In this document: piece by piece, positions 48,168 to 60,092 of the stretch
Layout: each line of letters opens with the position of its first letter
Position numbering within the stretch: the first letter of the stretch is position 1
NCBI GenBank assembly: GCA_015179125.1
Contig: WHVA01000255.1
Location: forward strand, 91,193 to 155,192
Source: Gautieria morchelliformis
Lineage: Eukaryota > Basidiomycota > Agaricomycetes > Gomphales > Gomphaceae
Direction: 5' to 3'
DNA: 64,000 bases
Made by a program: the position numbers and the translations under genes
Notes under the pieces: generated by a model
What the model was told of the DNA's origin: nothing
Databases searched by the model: none
What the model saw: the letters and a program-made list of their open reading frames with translations, nothing else

Positions 48168-48503
48168 GTGTATCACCACTGGAGCAAACACAGGACACAG
48201 CCGACGCGCCCACACAGTGAAAACTGTACCCTCTCAGGGTACTGGGAAATAAATGGCGTAAAAGCCCACTGCCTGCTGGATAGCGGGAGTGAAGGGGTAC
48301 TACTATCCCCTGAATTCACGCGAGCCACAGGGATGAAAACATTCGCCCTGGAGCAGCCAATCACGCTGCAGCTGGCCTGCATAGGCAGCCATTCCACTAT
48401 CAATTATGGGACGAACATGACCATTAAATTTGGTTGTGAAATATATGATGAATATTTCGATGTAGCAAACATCAAATATTACGACGCAACCTTAGGGACC
48501 CCA
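48168..48503 (+). pseudogene. Gypsy-1 protease, interrupted by the Helitron
   Basis: The frame reads GYWEINGVKAHCLLDSGSEG, with the aspartic-protease triad D-S-G intact, then VLLSPEFTRATGMKTFALEQ and IKYYDATLGTP. Across the Helitron the next codons (from 51262) are FLRRFGITLDFS, the conserved continuation of this family. Confidence 0.82.
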
Positions 48504-48734
48504 TCAATAGTATAAAGATGGGCACGTGGGTGGTTGTGGGGGTGTTCGCGTTTTACGTAATCCTGACTAAGACGCAAACAAACCACGCATCCAACTTTCT
48601 ACTGGCGAGCGGCCCTGGTCACGTGACCAGTTCGCGTCCAACGCTGCTGCGCGCGCGCGCACCTTCCCTCAACCCTCCTGCTGCCATTTCCTCTGGTTCA
48701 ACTGGCAACCTCTGGCTCTCCTGCCCACTGTCTC

Positions 48735-49740
48735 TGTGCCTGCTGGATCTGTCTGTCTGCTGCTGGATCTGTTCTGCTGCTGGATCTCTGTGTCTGCTAC
48801 TGGATCTCTGTGTCTGCTGCTGGATCTTTGTGTCTGCTGCTGGCTCTCTCTGTGTCTGGCTCTCTCTGTGTCTGCTACTAGCTTTCTCTGTGTCTGGCTC
48901 TTTCTGTGTCTGTTACTGGGGCTCTCTGTCTCTCTACAGTCCCCTCAGGTAAATATTTTCGCTTTTTTATCCTCTTTTGACTTCTTTTCACCCTAGGCTG
49001 CTCCTCTCATAGCCTCCCACCTTTCTTGATGGTTATTACTGGCTTTGGTGTGTTTTTTCCTATCATATCTATCATTTCCTCCAATAATTTTCGCTTTTTT
49101 ATCCTCTTTTTGTCTTCTTTTCAGCACCCTCTCTCAATGCCTCCCACCTTGCCTGTCTGGTATTGCTGCATCTGGTATGTGTCTTGCTATCATGTTTTGA
49201 TATTTATTAGAATCAGCTTCTCTCCATGGTAAATATTGCTATTTCTTGCTATAATTTTCGCTTTTTTAATCTCTGTTTGACTTCTTTTCAGCTTAGGTTG
49301 CTCCTCTCATTGCCTCCACCTTGCTTGGTCATCACTACTGCCTCCTGTGTGTTCTTTCCTTATCATATCTGTCATTTCTTCCCCTAATCTTCGCTTTTTT
49401 ATCCTCTTTTTGCCATCTTTTCAGCCCAGGTTCCTCCTCTCAGTGCCTCCCACCTTTCCTGTCTGCCATTGCTGCATCTGGTGTGTGTCATGCTATCATA
49501 TTTGTGTTGTTTTGACATTTATTAGGATTAGCTTCTCTCCATGGTATTTCTTTCAACATTTTCGCTTTTTTAACCACTTTTTGACTTCCTTTCAGCCTGG
49601 ACTGCTCCTCTTATTGCCTCCCACATTTCTTGATCATCATCACTGCCTGTGGTGTGTTTTTTTCTGACATTTCTTGCAATAAGTTTTCGCTTTTTTATCC
49701 TCTTTTTTTGTTTATTTTTTTTTATCTAGCCCAGGTTTAG
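48735..49740. repeat. Tandem arrays inside the Helitron
   Basis: From 48735 to 48940 short units like CTGCTGGATCTCTGTGT repeat. From about 48953 the word TTTTCGCTTTTTTATCCTCT recurs six times (near 48957, 49089, 49257, 49392, 49560 and 49686), alternating spacings of about 135 and 167 bp, so the higher-order unit is about 300 bp. Confidence 0.8.
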
Positions 49741-50170
49741 GGCTCCCACCATTCCTGTGTGTAGTATGTTTCTTGCTCTCATATCTCCTTTTTTGATAGT
49801 TATTAGGATCAGTGTCTCTTTTTTTTTAATTGTTATTTATCTATTTTTATTTATTTTTTATGTATATATATACTGTATATTTGTCAAAATAGATATCAAA
49901 AAATTTCCTTGACTTTGCTAAAAAATTAATGACAACAGTCTCTGCTTGCAAAATATAAGTCTATTTCTCTATTATCCATTGTAAACCCTCTGACATTTAT
50001 TTATTTTCTCTGCCCCTACAATAAGTTCACTTTTAGGCTCTTAGGGTTATGCTACACACTACAAACAAGGGACATGCTCTGCACACTATACTTGGGGGAC
50101 CTGCTACACTCGGGGGACATGCTACACATGGGAGATACACTACAAACAAGAGACATGCTATGCACAAGGG

Positions 50171-50638
50171 TGTTATGTATTGTGATTCCCGGAAGTTGGA
50201 ACTAGAAAGGACGGTGGCTTCAACCTATGTGTTGCGTCCCCAATGAACTATTGTCCTAAGTATTTCGGATTGTAAGTCAGAAGTCGGAAAGTATCAAAGT
50301 AAGTTAAAGGCCAAGAGTTAAGTTGGAAGGCGGAAGGCTAAGAGATGGAGGTGCTGTGCTACTCGCTATGCTAAGAGCAGGAGATAGAGCAAAGGAAATC
50401 ATGTATCGAAGGTGATTATCTGATTCCAGAATAACGAGCATACGTGAGGCCTTTCATACAAAGAGCTGAGACAACAGGTAATCGGGTAGTACTAAGCATA
50501 TTCCAAAGAAAGTGGAAGTTGGATAAGATATATGGGGTAAGTAACTAATTGAGAACAAAGGACTACAAGGGGGTGCAGGGTAGAGTCAAGAACAATGGGC
50601 AAAAGAACAAGGGGACAGAAAGCATATCTGACATAACA
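50171..50638. repeat. Possible solo LTR within the Helitron
   Basis: A 468-bp segment starts TGTTATGT and ends ACATAACA, an 8-bp perfect terminal inversion with TG...CA ends. No target duplication was seen at its flanks, so it may be chance or may have been carried and rearranged. Confidence 0.35.
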
Positions 50639-51516
50639 GAACAATGGGACTCCAGAGGGGCTGGCCATATGGTCTTGCTGTGCTGCGAGTTGAGTCTGGT
50701 GCAAGTAATAGAGGCACACTATACTTGCGGGACACACTACACTCTGGGAACACATGCCATACATAGGGACATGCTACCCATGAGGGGCACACAGACATGG
50801 GAGAAATGGGTGGTGATATTACCTACCCTGATGCATTATTTAGAGCTACTTTCAATTGTGATAAGATGTGTTTTACTTATCTGAATGATTGTACTTATCC
50901 CAAGTTTTATTTACCCAATGTGTTGGACCTAACCACGGGTATCCACCATAGCAGTGGTCCAAGTGCATTCAAGCTCATCCCATGGGTCCCCAGTGGTCCC
51001 TACCCAGTGCTGTGCCACATCCTGGTGTGCAGCAAAGGGGCATGGTAGGAATAGACTTGCAATATGCAGTATTTATCATAACAGAGTCCATGTTCTTTAG
51101 GGAAGGGGAACACAACATCTAATATTGTATACAAAGATGTGCTGCTAAAGCCTGATTAAATATGTAGCTTCATTTCACCAAATAATTCTGTAATATATTG
51201 ACTACCCCTGTGCAATGTTAACCTTAACTAACCCGGTGCGAAGCACGGGTCTATTGGCTAGTTCCTAAGGAGATTTGGCATCACCCTGGACTTCTCAAGC
51301 CCAGGGATGATCCGTAAGGGGAACGAAATAATCCCCACGGGCAAGGTATCGTTCGACGATAACGAGTCAACGAACGAAGGCAAGGGGCCAAGGGTGAGCA
51401 GAATCACCCTGGCGCCGAAGCCAAACCTGGCTCATTGAAGCCAGGAGGACGAGTCGCATAATGACTCATCCTCGAGCTCCCCCTACAACCGTAGGGAGAG
51501 GTGCTCTCACCTGACG

Positions 51517-53126
51517 GTGAAAGAGATGGGGAAAAGAAAGGCAGTCCCACATGCCGTGGGACCTAATAGACACACACAGCGCCTAATGGCTTCTAAGCCA
51601 ACCACCACCATCATCCTCACAGATGGTGACATCCCTCGCCTCTGTGAGGAGTGGATGGAGAGAATCACTGACCTAGTCAGTGGAATCCCATTAGAACTCC
51701 CGCCGCTGCGGGAGATCAACCATAAGATCAATCTCATTGATCCCAACAAACACATGCGGTATCGACTACCGAAGTGCCCTGAACACTTCCGAGAGGAACT
51801 GTCGGCGAAGATAGAACACTACACCACTGCAAAGTGGCAGATCCCAGCAGTTGCACAGCAGGCCATACCCATGCTGTGCGTGCTGAAGAAGAACAGTATG
51901 CTACAAACCGTCTTCGATATGTGCCAGCAGAACAAGAACACTGTGAAGGATGTTACGCCCTTCCCTGATCAGGATATCATCCGCAGCGACATGGCTCACT
52001 GTCGGTATCGAACAAAACTCGATATGTCCGAAGCATATCAGCAGATCCATATTTATCTGGATCACGTAGCAAAGACTGCCTTTGCCACAATCCCTGGCAC
52101 CTTCAGGAGCCAAGTGATACAGATGGGAGACTGCAACACCCCATCCACATTCCAACGGCTGATGACAGGCATATTCCGCGACTGCATAGGTCGCTTCGTC
52201 CATGTAAACATGGACTATATATTCATTTTCTTGCTCTCGATACAAGAGCACGAGGAGCACCTCTACATTGTCTTCGACGGACTGAGGAAGAACCACCTTT
52301 TTCTGAGCAAGAAAAAGGTTGATCTCTATTCCATCCGAATGGAGTGCCTCAGCCACATCATCAATGGCCAAGGTGTACACGCCGACGAGGATAAGATGCA
52401 ACGCATTCGCGAGTGGCGAAGGCCATGGACGTTCAACAATGTCCAGCATTTCCTCGGGCTAGTACAATACCTGGCACATTACATGCCAGATGTTAGCGCA
52501 TACATGACACCATTGTCAAGCTGTGCGCATAACAACCATCCATTCGAATGGACTCCACTGCTAGACAAATGCTGGCAAAGCAGTAAAGCGTTAGCCTGTA
52601 AGGCCCCGATCCTGCATCCAATCGACACACAGTGCCCAGAACCAATCTGGGTCATCACCGACGGGTCAAAAGCTGGCGTCGGTGCGGTCTATGGCCAGGC
52701 CCCAACTGGAAAACCTGTCGGCCAGCCGGCTTCTTGTCAAAGAAGTTCAGTGTTGCTCAGCAACACTACCAGACTCATGAGCACGAGACAATCGCGGTGC
52801 TCGAGGCTCTCATGAAATGGGAGGATAAACTGCTGGGATGAAGGTTCACCCTCGCCACAGATCACAAAGGGCTCGAGTACTACGAGACCCAGAAGAGCCT
52901 ATCTGACCGCCAGGTCAGATGGTGGGAATTTCTATCCCGCTTCAACTTCAACACCATGCACGTTGACAGTGTAGAGAACAAGGTAGCAGCAGACTGCCTG
53001 TTGTGCTACTATGAGAGCGACATGAGTGACGACAGTCACCCGGACCACGTCTTCGTGAACGCAGACGCGTGCTTAGACCCGGAAGGTCAGCTATTGCCCA
53101 CCGACCGGTATATCGAGCTGTGAACA
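51517..53126 (+). pseudogene. Gypsy-1 reverse transcriptase and RNase H
   Basis: The RT reads from LIDPNKHMRYRLPKCPEHFR through KLDMSEAYQQIHIYLDHVAK, NTPSTFQRLMTGIFRD and the catalytic region FVHVNMDYIFIF. The usual YxDD box reads N-M-D-Y here, losing the second Asp. RNase H begins WVITDGSKAGVGAVYGQAP, changes frame near 52735, continues FLSKKFSVAQQHYQTHEHET, has a stop near 52839, and ends with [20 protein letters not shown]. Enzymatic activity is lost. Confidence 0.85.
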
Positions 53127-53177
53127 GCAGCAACAAGACGGTCTAACCGCCTCGCAGAGAAGACAGAGGCATGGATA

Positions 53178-54549
53178 TTGGAATCCGCCACATTAAATGA
53201 GAGCTCACAAAAGCCCACGAATGGCGCCACATCACGCGACGACGACGACGATGATGTCCAAGTCATCGCCGCAGGCAACGACGGTGCACCCCTGTTCCGG
53301 ACCATCAAACAGGGCATAGACCTGGCCAAGGTCTTGCGAGATGCGTACCATAAAGACCCCATGTTCTCAAAGATCATAGAGCATCCGGACGCGCACCCAA
53401 GATTCAGTATCCGGGACGGGCTGATCTGGACAAAGAATCAGCTCAAAAGAGACGTCATCGCTGTCCCCGATCTGCTTGGGGAGGAGGCTGATCAAAATCA
53501 TCATCAATCAAGCACACCAGATAGTCGGTCACTGCAGCCATCTGAAGACACCGAACTATGTTTGAAGGTCATACTGGTGGCCGGGCATGAGCCTGGACAT
53601 CGAGTCATTCTGCACATCGTGCGCGAAGTGCCAGATGACAAAAACTGGGCCACAACGGCCCAAGGGTATACTACACAGCCTACCCATTCCGGATAGGCCA
53701 TGGCAGTCAATCGGCATCGACTTCATGGGGCCCCTTCCCAAATCAAATGACTGTGACTACCTGATGGTAGTCATCGACCGACTAACGTCACACATCCACC
53801 TCGTCCCAACAACGACGAGCGTGTCAGCCAAGGGAGTAGCCTGGCTGTTTTTAAAAGAAATCGTCCGGCTCCATGGAGTCCCAGACTCCATTGTCTCGGA
53901 TAGAGACTTGAAGTTCACATCTATCTTCTGGCGTGAACTACAGCAACTCATAGGGACTAAGCTCCTCATGTCGACTGCCTTCCATCCCCAAATGGATGGA
54001 GCGACCGAGCGCACAAACCACTCGATCAGACAGATATCGCGCACCATAGTCAGGGACGATCAGAAGGATTGGGCATTGAAATGCCCAATGGTTGAGGTTG
54101 CCCTCAACAGCAACGTCAGCGCAACCACAGGGTTCACGCCCTTTGAGCTGAACCACAGCTATATGCTGCGGATAGACCTCCCCATAGCTGTGGACACCCC
54201 GTTTCAAGGGGTAGCCCGGTTCACACATCAGGCCAGATGGAACCTGATGGCGGTACACAATGCAATCATCAAGAATCGAGTGACGCAAACAATTCATGTG
54301 AACAAGAAACGTATGGTGAGCGACAGGTACGCGGCCAACAACCACATCTACCTCTCGACCCAAAACCTGACTCTGCTGAAAGGAAGAGCCAGAAAACTCA
54401 TTCTGCAGTACATCGGACCATACCGCGTCATCGAGGCGCATAACAATGCCTCGACGGTGACTCTTGAGCTCCCCAACAAGCTGAAAAGCCGTCGTATATC
54501 ACTGGTCTTCCATTCAAGCCTGTACGACGATACGAGGCTAACAACGTGA
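53178..54549 (+). pseudogene. Gypsy-1 integrase
   Basis: The linker reads KDPMFSKIIEHPDAHPRFSI. After a frame change the zinc-finger end SCAKCQMTK and the core follow: WQSIGIDFMGPLPKSNDCDY, VPDSIVSDRDLKFTSIFW and FHPQMDGATERTNHSIRQ, giving the D-D-E residues. A C-terminal GPYRVIEAHNNASTVTLELP segment follows. A frameshift near 53590 and a stop near 54549 interrupt it. The chromodomain comes next and is cut by the inverted LTR. Confidence 0.85.
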
Positions 54550-55718
54550 ATTGTTCCCTTGTCGTGAGGCCAAGTCATTTTATGACTTTCGAGCAAATGA
54601 CAACGAGGAGTGGCTCATTGACGAGGTTATTGCACATCGATAGATAAACTCGACAGACCTGGAGTTCCAGGTCCGCTGGACCCTGTCATGACGCGTTTAT
54701 TTCCCATGCTCAGATGCTCTGTTCTCCCATTTCCCACTCCACCTCCATGTTCGCTCCGATTGCCCTTGCCGTGTTTGGCGACCGATCTTTGCTGTTCGTG
54801 CCATTTACCAGAGCCACGCCGTCAAAGCACGATCGATGTCTTTGGACTGACTTTGCAGTCATCGCTGGGCCTATCACCTCCTCTGATCAACCCTCTTTCA
54901 ATGGTGTTCCTATGATCGGATTGTCATGACTTGTGTATTTCCGGCACCTTGTTATCCCCATTTCCCCTTTCGCCACTCCTCCCCCGTGTTCGCTTGGCTT
55001 CGCCCTCCACCTCGACCACTCCTCCCCTATGTCATCTCCGTTCGCCCTTCCTTGCATTTCTCTGAACAGCCCTTCACTGCTCGCATCATTCACCACCAGG
55101 CACACCATCAAAACACGATCGACATCCCTACCTGGCACGATGGCTCATCAGTAGCTCCATCAGCTTCTTGATCCAACCCCCTTTTGGTGTTCATATGGGC
55201 AAGGTGCATTCGCAGGACATCCTACCCATAGGTTGTGTGGGATCAACCCAGTAGATGAAGAACCCGTGCAGGGCGGTGTATATGCGGGCCCCAAGACATG
55301 ATTTCGTACATAGGTGCCTTCGCCACCTTTACTCTCCATCGTTTCATGTTCTCCCTCTTCTCTCACTCTATTGTATGTTTATTTCATCTATGTTGTATCA
55401 CGACTGTGCACCCCTATCCAACCCTGACTCGTGACTGCCTCTTTCCTATTCGCTGATACCTTACGAGCATTCGATATAAGTAGTTTGCATTCGCATGTAT
55501 ATTCCCGAGTTCAATTATCATAGGTCATCCATCTTGTGCAAACTTGACCTCACTGTGATCATTGTCTTGAGCCTTCTCCTGGATATTTCTATCTTCGACC
55601 AGAAGAGGACTTAGGCATCACTGGTGAGCTCCCATACTCCATCTTCATTACCTTAGCCTTCGAACTATTTTCTGTGCTGTCGGCGAAGGGCTCCAAAGGA
55701 GCACCTTCGCCGGCGAAT

Positions 55719-56198
55719 GTAAGGGCAACCCTGGCCGGTTGTGGAGATCACACTACCACACAGCTGACAAGGGGAAATCCAAAGTCTGTATAAATGAACA
55801 GAGTATACAAGAGAGGGGATTCTCACCTGACAAGGGGAAATCCAAAGAGAAAAGTCTAAGGACCCCCAATGTCAGCGAGCCCGTATTATACTACGCTGCG
55901 CAGCCAGGGACAACACTTGGCACCCGCCATCAACCCTGCATCCCCCTGACCCTTGATCGACCCTTGATGCCACCTATTATGCGAGTCGCTTGATTTCCGA
56001 CACTGTTCCGAGAGCGGAAGTTGGAAATTGGAGTGGAACTGGAAAAGTGAACAGAACCGGTGGAAGTTCTCCCAGAAGCGGAATCATTTCCGAAAGCGGA
56101 GGCAGAGATGGAATCGGAACTGGAAGTGGAGTCGGAAATGGAGTCGGAACTGGGTGCGGTGTCGGAACTGGAAATGGAAAACAGGGTGTCCCCTGACA
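55719..56198 (-). repeat. Gypsy-2 3' LTR
   Basis: Direct repeat of 61456-61936. Minus-strand ends are TGTCAGGGGACACC and GGTTGCCCTTACA. It contains GGAAxCGGAA-type short repeats (about 56020-56170). Confidence 0.92.
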
Positions 56199-57834
56199 TC
56201 ACCCCCCCCTTAGCGTGCTGTGTCCTCGAAGCACGGGACACGAGGGATTGAAATGCCAGCGAGCGGATTCGGCGAGGGGCACCGGGGTGTGTCCTATAGA
56301 ACTCATGGAGTTTGTCTGGAGCGGAAACATCTTGCTCCGGGACCCACGAATTCTCCTCGTATCCATACCCTTCCCATTTCATGAGGAATTGGAGTCGTCC
56401 TCGCACAAACCGGCTGTCCAGGATCTGTTCCACCACATAGTGCTCTTCCCCATCTACAATTTCTGGCGGAGGTGGCGGACGAGCCTTCCGACCTGGAATT
56501 GGATCCTCAAGCATAGGGAGTAACTTCACCACGTTGAAGACGGGGTGGAGGCGGGACATGAACATCGGAAGTCGGAGTCGGTATGCATTCCGTCCAACCC
56601 TCCGCGTCACTGTGAAGGGCCCAAGGTAGCGGTGGGCAAGCTTCTGCGAAGGGCGTGTGGTGCGGATGTCACTTGCATCTAGATACACCTTGTCTCCAAC
56701 TTGGTACTCCGGGGCAGGAACCCGGCGTTGGTTGTAGTACCTTGCCATGTCATCCTTGGCGTTCGCAAGGGCTGACTTGGCTTCCGAAAGGGTGGAGTCC
56801 ATGCGGTCTCGGAACTCATTGACCGTCTCGAGTCGGGAGTCAGCCTGGCGTGGTTCGAAGCCCATCCGTGGGTGTCGTCCGGAGTCCAGCATGAAGGGAG
56901 TCTGTTGTGTGGCGGAATGGACATGGTTGTTGTATTGGAATTCCGCCAGTGGAAGTAACTCATCCCAATTGTCCTGCCTCTCATTGACAAAGAGGCGGAG
57001 ATATTGCTCCATCTCCTGATTGACCCGTTCCGTCTGTCCGTCACCCTGCGGATGGTACGCTGTGGTGGTAGCCAGCTTGATGCCGAGCAGGCGGTAGAGC
57101 TCCCGAGTCAATTCCGCGACAAATTGCGGACCTCGGTCGGAAACAACTTGCTTCGGAAGCCCATGCAACTTCCAGACATGTGCAAGGAACAGACGGGCTG
57201 CTCCGAGGGCTGTGATTGTCGTGTGCGTCGGAATGAAGTGGGACACCTTGCTTACCGAATCCACAACGTTCATGATTGCGTCGTAGCCATGAGACTCTGG
57301 GAGTTCAACGATGAAGTCGACACTGATGGTGTCCCAGCGGGATTCGGGAATCGGGAGCGGAACAAGTTCTCCAACGGGCGGATGTCGTGGTGATTTGGTT
57401 CGGAGACAAAGGTCACATGTCTTCACATACTGTCCAATGTAGCGGGACATCTGAGGCCACCAGTAATTCCGAGCCACTAACTCCAGCATCTTCCACCTGC
57501 CAGCATGCCCAGCGACTCGTGTGTCGTGGTGCTGGGACACAATGCGGCGGTGGAGGTCCGCCCCACCTGGAACATAGACCTTGCCTCTGAAGTGGAGCAG
57601 TCCATCACGTTCCGACCATTCCGCTGCCCGTACAGACCGTGAGTGCCCTTTCCGAAGTTCCTCCACTGCCTTCACCACCGACTCCTCCTTCTCTCCATTC
57701 CGGTACTGCCTCCGGATGTCCCAGAGCATTTCCGCTTCCGCCCCAACTGCAGTCACTCCCTCTAGGGCACGGATTGCAAAGAGACTGGTTGTCTCCACTT
57801 CCGCTTCCATGATCCGCACGGCGGGATAGGGCAT
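55930..57834 (-). CDS. Gypsy-2 integrase and chromodomain
   Basis: A 634-residue open frame on the minus strand. The HHCC zinc finger is HHDTRVAGHAGRWKMLELVA with CDLCLR; the D-D-E core is seen in WDTISVDFIVELPESHGYDA, LPKQVVSDRGPQFVAELTRE and YHPQGDGQTERVNQEMEQYL. The GPY/F-type segment KLAHRYLGPFTVTRRVGRNA follows, then a chromodomain EEHYVVEQILDSRFVRGRLQ with FLMKWEGYGYEENSWVPEQD, which in chromoviruses steers integration to chromatin. The frame then reads through the polypurine tract into the LTR before stopping, which adds about 80 low-complexity residues. Confidence 0.88.
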   Translation of the reverse strand: MPYPAVRIMEAEVETTSLFAIRALEGVTAVGAEAEMLWDIRRQYRNGEKEESVVKAVEELRKGHSRSVRAAEWSERDGLLHFRGKVYVPGGADLHRRIVSQHHDTRVAGHAGRWKMLELVARNYWWPQMSRYIGQYVKTCDLCLRTKSPRHPPVGELVPLPIPESRWDTISVDFIVELPESHGYDAIMNVVDSVSKVSHFIPTHTTITALGAARLFLAHVWKLHGLPKQVVSDRGPQFVAELTRELYRLLGIKLATTTAYHPQGDGQTERVNQEMEQYLRLFVNERQDNWDELLPLAEFQYNNHVHSATQQTPFMLDSGRHPRMGFEPRQADSRLETVNEFRDRMDSTLSEAKSALANAKDDMARYYNQRRVPAPEYQVGDKVYLDASDIRTTRPSQKLAHRYLGPFTVTRRVGRNAYRLRLPMFMSRLHPVFNVVKLLPMLEDPIPGRKARPPPPPEIVDGEEHYVVEQILDSRFVRGRLQFLMKWEGYGYEENSWVPEQDVSAPDKLHEFYRTHPGAPRRIRSLAFQSLVSRASRTQHAKGGVMSGDTLFSISSSDTAPSSDSISDSTSSSDSISASAFGNDSASGRTSTGSVHFSSSTPISNFRSRNSVGNQATRIIGGIKGRSRVRGMQG

Positions 57835-59301
57835 CGGGCTTGCCCATGGTGCGGCTGGGCCGGTGGTGGAGCATGAAGTCGAACCGGGACAGGTGTAGGG
57901 ACCACTGTGCTTATCGTTGGTTCAACTTCTTAGACGTGCGGAAATACTCGAGGTTCTTGTGGTCTGTCCAGATCTCAAATGGGCATAGAGCACCCTTGAG
58001 GAAGTGTCGCCACTCCTCCAGCGCTCGGATGATTGCCAGCATCTCCTTGTCATGGATCTCATAGTTCCGCTCGACCGGACTAAGGCTCTTAGAGAAGAAG
58101 GCAATCGGATGCCACCCCCACCATCTTCCGATGACTGTTGTGACAAGACCGCTCCGGTAGCTGTGTCGGAAGAATCCGCCTCGACTCGATAAGGGCGAGA
58201 GTCGTCGGGAAAGATCAGGACCAGGGCAGAAGTGATCAGCTCCTTGAGTTTGTCAAAGGAGGCCTGTTCCGGCTCTCCCCACCGCCATCCAACCTCCTTC
58301 TTGGTGAGGTCGAAGAGGGCATGGGCGTGGCAGGAGAAGTCCTTGATGAACCACCAGTAGAAATTGACAAACCCAATGAAGGACTGGACCTCCTTCTTGT
58401 TCTGCGGCACGGGCCAATCCGATACACCGGAAACTTTGACTGGGTCCATTTCCACCTTTCCTTCCGACACAATCACCCCAAGATACTCTATCCGCCTCCG
58501 CTCAAATTCGCACTTTTCCAGCTTGAGACACAGGTTATACTCCCGGAGCCGTTCCAGCACCCTCCACACGACTTCCCGATGTTCGGACATTGTTTTTGTG
58601 AAGATGAGGATGTCATCGAGGTAGACACAGACAACCCCTTCTGCTATCATGTCCCGGAAAATATCATTCATCATCGTCTGGAATGTGGCGGGACTGTTGG
58701 TGAGGCCAAAGAACATGACCTGTGGCTCAAAGAGTCCTCGGTTGGTGCGGAATGCGGCCTTCCACTTGTCTCCCTCCCAGATCCGGACATTATTGAAGCC
58801 CCAGTGGACATCCAGCTTAGTGAAGTACCTCACCCCGCGGAGTTGTGTGATCAGTTCAGAGATGAGTGGAATGGGGTACCGGTTCTTGATCGTGATCGCA
58901 TTCAAGGCGCAGTAATCCTGCACAAGTCTGAGCGAGCCGTCCTTCTTCTTGATGAAGAACACCGGAGATGCCATGGGTGACTTGGAGGGGCGGATCCTTC
59001 CTGTACGGAGGTTTTCCGCAAGGAATGCATCGAGCTCTACCTGCTCCTTGGGTGACAGCGGGTGGACTTTGCAGTTGGTGGGCTTTGACCCAGGCTCCAA
59101 CTCGATGGCGTGGTCCCACAGCTTCCGTGGAGGCAGGGCATCGAATGACTCCTTGCAAAAGACATCCTCGAACTCCCGCAGGTACTCCGGAATTTCCGAC
59201 TCTACTCTATCATGCCTCTTGGAGGCTTCAGCAAGGCGTTGCGAAATGTTTCCGGTGGCGCGGATGTGTTCCGCTTCCGGCGGAAGGTTTACGTACAGCA
59301 A
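57605..59301 (-). pseudogene. Gypsy-2 reverse transcriptase and RNase H
   Basis: The RT frame (59301-57922) reads LPPRKLWDHAIELEPGSKPT, KDGSLRLVQDYCALNAITIK, TKLDVHWGFNNVRIWEGDKW, TFQTMMNDIFRDMIAEGVVC and the intact catalytic box VYLDDILIFTKTM. RNase H starts near [20 protein letters not shown] and then changes frame near 58100. The end of RNase H, GKPDALSRRADHGSGSGDN, is in yet another frame near 57830. The RT active site is intact, so disruption is limited to the RNase H segment. Confidence 0.82.
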
Positions 59302-59337
59302 GCGTTCCCCCTCCGCCAGAGTCTCTTCCAGGCTGAG

Positions 59338-59874
59338 TCAGATGACATCGGGATCAGAATCGGAATCGGAATTGGAAGTGGGATCCGGATCAAATTCCGC
59401 TTCCGAGTCTTCTTCTGCAAGCAGTGGATGGGGGCCAGAACGACATGTCTGTATGAGCCGTTCGGTCTTCTGCTGCTCCTGGCGCTCCTTCCGCATTTCC
59501 GACCGGCACATGTGACACTTGGCTGGGCACCGACTCATCAGCACCTTCCGAGTCTGACAATTGATCTCTGGGTTGTGCTCCTGGAGCCAGGTAAACCCGA
59601 GGATGATGTCTTGCTTCCCCAGGCTGGTCACTGCGAAGGAAGTGCATTCTGTGTGCCCATCATAGCGGAGAATTGTGTCTACTATCTCCGTGATGGACCC
59701 TGCCTCATTGGGGCTTCCATCCACATTGAACACCGGGATTGCGCGTTGCAACTTCCGCGTGGTCAGTCGGTTCCGTTCCACATACTCCCGGTCTATAAAC
59801 TGACCAGTGGCCCTGCAATCGACAAGGGCGGGTCCGGATTTGACTTCCACAGTATCTGTCATCTGGATCTCCAC
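59338..59874 (-). pseudogene. Gypsy-2 protease
   Basis: The frame reads VEVKSGPALVDCRATGQFID, the position of the retroviral-type aspartic protease active site, but as D-C-R-A-T-G instead of D-S/T-G-A. The typical continuation SLGKQDIILGFTWLQEHNPE follows, then an acidic Ser/Asp tail. Either the motif is mutated or this family uses a variant; relatives would tell. Confidence 0.7.
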
Positions 59875-60092
59875 CTTAATGACTAGTGACTTGGGGCCAG
59901 GGGTGGAAGCAACAACATAGTGCTTCGGGAGGCGTCTCTCCCAAGGGCGGACGTGGGATGGACGGGGTGTTGGATTCGGTTTTTATGTGACTTTATCCGG
60001 TGGGTCTGTATGAAGTGAAGGGAGCGGGGGCTTTTCATTCTCTACTTCAAGACAGGCAAACCGGTTATGTACAGGCAGCAGGGGCACACATC

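Larger units (their letters stand above)
48504..51261 (+). mobile_element. Non-autonomous Helitron, 2758 bp
   Basis: The insertion starts with TC (TCAATAGTATAAAG) and ends with CTAG preceded by a short hairpin (CCCGGTGCGAAGCACGGG, then TCTATTGG). It lies between A (48503) and T (51262) with no target duplication. Removing it restores GTP-FLRR in the gypsy frame. These are the defining marks of a Helitron. No Rep or helicase frame is found, so it is non-autonomous. The interior has a CTG-rich tract, a 300-bp satellite-like array and a possible LTR. Confidence 0.9.

Noticed and set aside
50049-50790. CRISPR-like spaced repeats (GGGACATGCTACAC words)
   Set aside because: Spacing and unit are irregular, and this is eukaryotic repeat DNA inside a Helitron.
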